Part shown: positions 39,853-40,753 of the stretch, one piece after another | Layout: each line of letters opens with the position of its first letter | How positions within the stretch are numbered: the stretch's first letter is position 1 | From: an uncultured Propionibacteriaceae bacterium | GTDB lineage: Bacteria > Actinomycetota > Actinomycetes > Propionibacteriales > Propionibacteriaceae | Assembly: GCA_936924635.1 (NCBI GenBank) | Contig: CAKZHP010000056.1 | Coordinates: forward strand, 1-40,753 | DNA length: 40,753 nucleotides | Reading direction: 5' to 3' | The notes under the pieces: generated by a model | Told to the model about the DNA's origin: nothing | The model's database searches: none | The model's input: the letters and a program-made list of their open reading frames with translations, nothing else | Program-made: the position numbers and the translations under genes

Positions 39853-40386
39853 TCACTCGAACGGGCTGAAGGAGGCCATCGCGCCGCCGACCTCGTACAC
39901 CTCGACGGCCTGGTCCGTGGTGCCTGGCGCGTCGACGCGGACGACCGCGGCCGTGCCGTGCTCGGTGTCCCACGTCGCGACGAAGCCGAAGCCCAGGCCG
40001 AGAGCGTCCGACCCCTCGGGGGCTGCGTGGCAGGACAGCTGCGGCTCACTCAGCAGCGGGAGCAGCTGCCCGACCGAGTCGATGGCGGGGAGCAGCTCGT
40101 CGAGCTCGTCGCCGTACACCTCGGCCGCCCAGTCCTCGGCGCGGATCCCCTGCATGTCCTCGAGGATCGCTCCGAGCGCGTTGGGCAGGGCACCGGGCAG
40201 CACGGCGAGGCAGCGGTTCATCAGGTGCGCCGCGGAGCTCTCGTCGGTGATCTGCTCGGTGCGCTCCGCCTCGATGCGGACGTGGTCCGCTGAGGCCAAG
40301 ACCACACCCAGGGCGGCGGGCTCCAGGGTGGCGACGAACCAGTCCTCGTCTTCCACGGTGACCATCTCAGGCGTGACGGCGTCCAT
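39853..40386 (-). CDS. Hypothetical acidic cytoplasmic protein
   Basis: A 177-residue, strongly acidic protein with no signal peptide or membrane segment. It starts M-D-A-V-T-P-E-M-V-T-V-E-D-E-D-W and contains W-A-A-E-V-Y-G-D-E-L-D-E-L-L-P-A and G-F-G-F-V-A-T-W-D-T-E-H-G-T. I recognise no family. The start is well supported: TAGGGT (minus strand, 40398-40393) lies 6 nt upstream, giving a leaderless transcript whose promoter overlaps the stop of the upstream MFS gene. A DUF with an immunity- or structural-type fold is possible, but not shown. Confidence 0.7.
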   Translation of the reverse strand: MDAVTPEMVTVEDEDWFVATLEPAALGVVLASADHVRIEAERTEQITDESSAAHLMNRCLAVLPGALPNALGAILEDMQGIRAEDWAAEVYGDELDELLPAIDSVGQLLPLLSEPQLSCHAAPEGSDALGLGFGFVATWDTEHGTAAVVRVDAPGTTDQAVEVYEVGGAMASFSPFE

Positions 40387-40390
40387 GACC

Positions 40391-40753
40391 TCACCCTAGG
40401 GACGCGGGGGCCGGCACGGTGACAGCCACCGGATCCGTCGCCCTGGCCCGCGAGACCCGGGCCACCTGGATGGCCCCGAGCAGGCCGGCGGCCAGGAACA
40501 CCGCGGCAGCAGCGAGGGCGACCGAGCTGGCCTGGGCGAACCCCTGCGAGAGCGCCTGGACGACATCCGCCCCCTGAGGGCCGCCCTGCCCGGCGGCGAC
40601 CCGCTCGCGCATCGCGACGATCACACCGCCCACCGAGCTCACGGTCGACTCCACGAGACCGTCTGCCTGGGCACCGGCGACGCCAGCCGCGGCGAGCTTG
40701 GCGGGCAGCAGCCACCGGAGCGCCGCGGCCAGCGTGGCTCCGGCGACCGCCGT
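40391..40753 (-). CDS. MFS transporter, C-terminal fragment (5' end outside window)
   Basis: The last 120 residues of a membrane protein that enters from the right edge. Two hydrophobic helices flank a loop: the region A-A-L-R-W-L-L-P, a long polar stretch with Q-A-L-S-Q-G-F-A-Q-A, and a final helix A-L-A-A-A-A-V-F-L-A-A-G-L-L-G-A-I. This resembles the end of DHA2-type (14-helix) drug transporters. The stop TGA overlaps the promoter of the next gene. Assignment rests on a fragment only. Confidence 0.6.
   Translation of the reverse strand, partial: TAVAGATLAAALRWLLPAKLAAAGVAGAQADGLVESTVSSVGGVIVAMRERVAAGQGGPQGADVVQALSQGFAQASSVALAAAAVFLAAGLLGAIQVARVSRARATDPVAVTVPAPASLG

Noticed and set aside
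1..40753. tRNA, rRNA, CRISPR array, insertion sequence or prophage
   Set aside because: I saw no cloverleaf-like segment with CCA-proximal stem, no regularly spaced repeats, and no transposase, integrase or phage structural motif.

Overview
The window is high-GC DNA (roughly 70% by eye) from a Gram-positive actinobacterium. The supporting signs are GTG and TTG starts, lipoprotein signal peptides, a FemX-type peptidoglycan ligase, a YhgE/Pip plus MMPL export operon, an IclR-controlled sugar ABC transporter without its own ATPase, and many genes whose start codon lies 6-8 nt after a TANNNT box (leaderless transcription). The hexamer CGTACG is strongly over-represented. Propionibacteriales is my best guess for the order, but no rRNA or tRNA gene is present to settle it. 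The gene content is mostly chromosomal and accessory. I see no prophage, insertion sequence, CRISPR array or tRNA.

Layout. 1-3077: an RND (HAE-1) efflux permease cut by the left edge, with a TetR-type operator upstream. 3298-3598: a 55-residue membrane peptide gene followed by three hairpins that share one loop sequence. 3658-5876: a femX-like gene overlapping an alanine-racemase-like gene. 5884-8898: a CDF metal exporter, an RluA pseudouridine synthase with a short upstream ORF, and a NYN-LOTUS protein. 8936-15042: a YhgE/Pip and MMPL operon divergent from a TetR gene; the MMPL protein ends in a degenerate ABC-ATPase-like domain, and the intergenic region holds an operator and a 78-nt nested inverted repeat. 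15043-16575: a sugar-nucleotide epimerase and a DinB protein.

16713-24626 is a carbohydrate-use locus: an IclR regulator, a solute-binding lipoprotein, two permeases, an unassigned 873-residue protein and a GH88/GH105-type unsaturated uronyl hydrolase. Together they suggest import of uronic-acid-containing oligosaccharides and their breakdown in the cytoplasm. 24852-27373: a lipoprotein, then divergent rmlA and rmlB.

27482-40753 is a patchwork of single genes: a GIY-YIG protein, an APC permease, a TspO-like protein, a PIG-L deacetylase, SRPBCC and DUF4166 proteins, an alpha/beta hydrolase, an M48 protease, an HNH endonuclease, a GNAT, an LLM oxidoreductase, MarR and FMN-reductase remnants, a DoxX-like protein, a hypothetical protein and an MFS transporter end. 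Three of these genes contain single-base frameshifts. A divergent MarR/FMN-reductase pair has lost both 5' ends at one junction.
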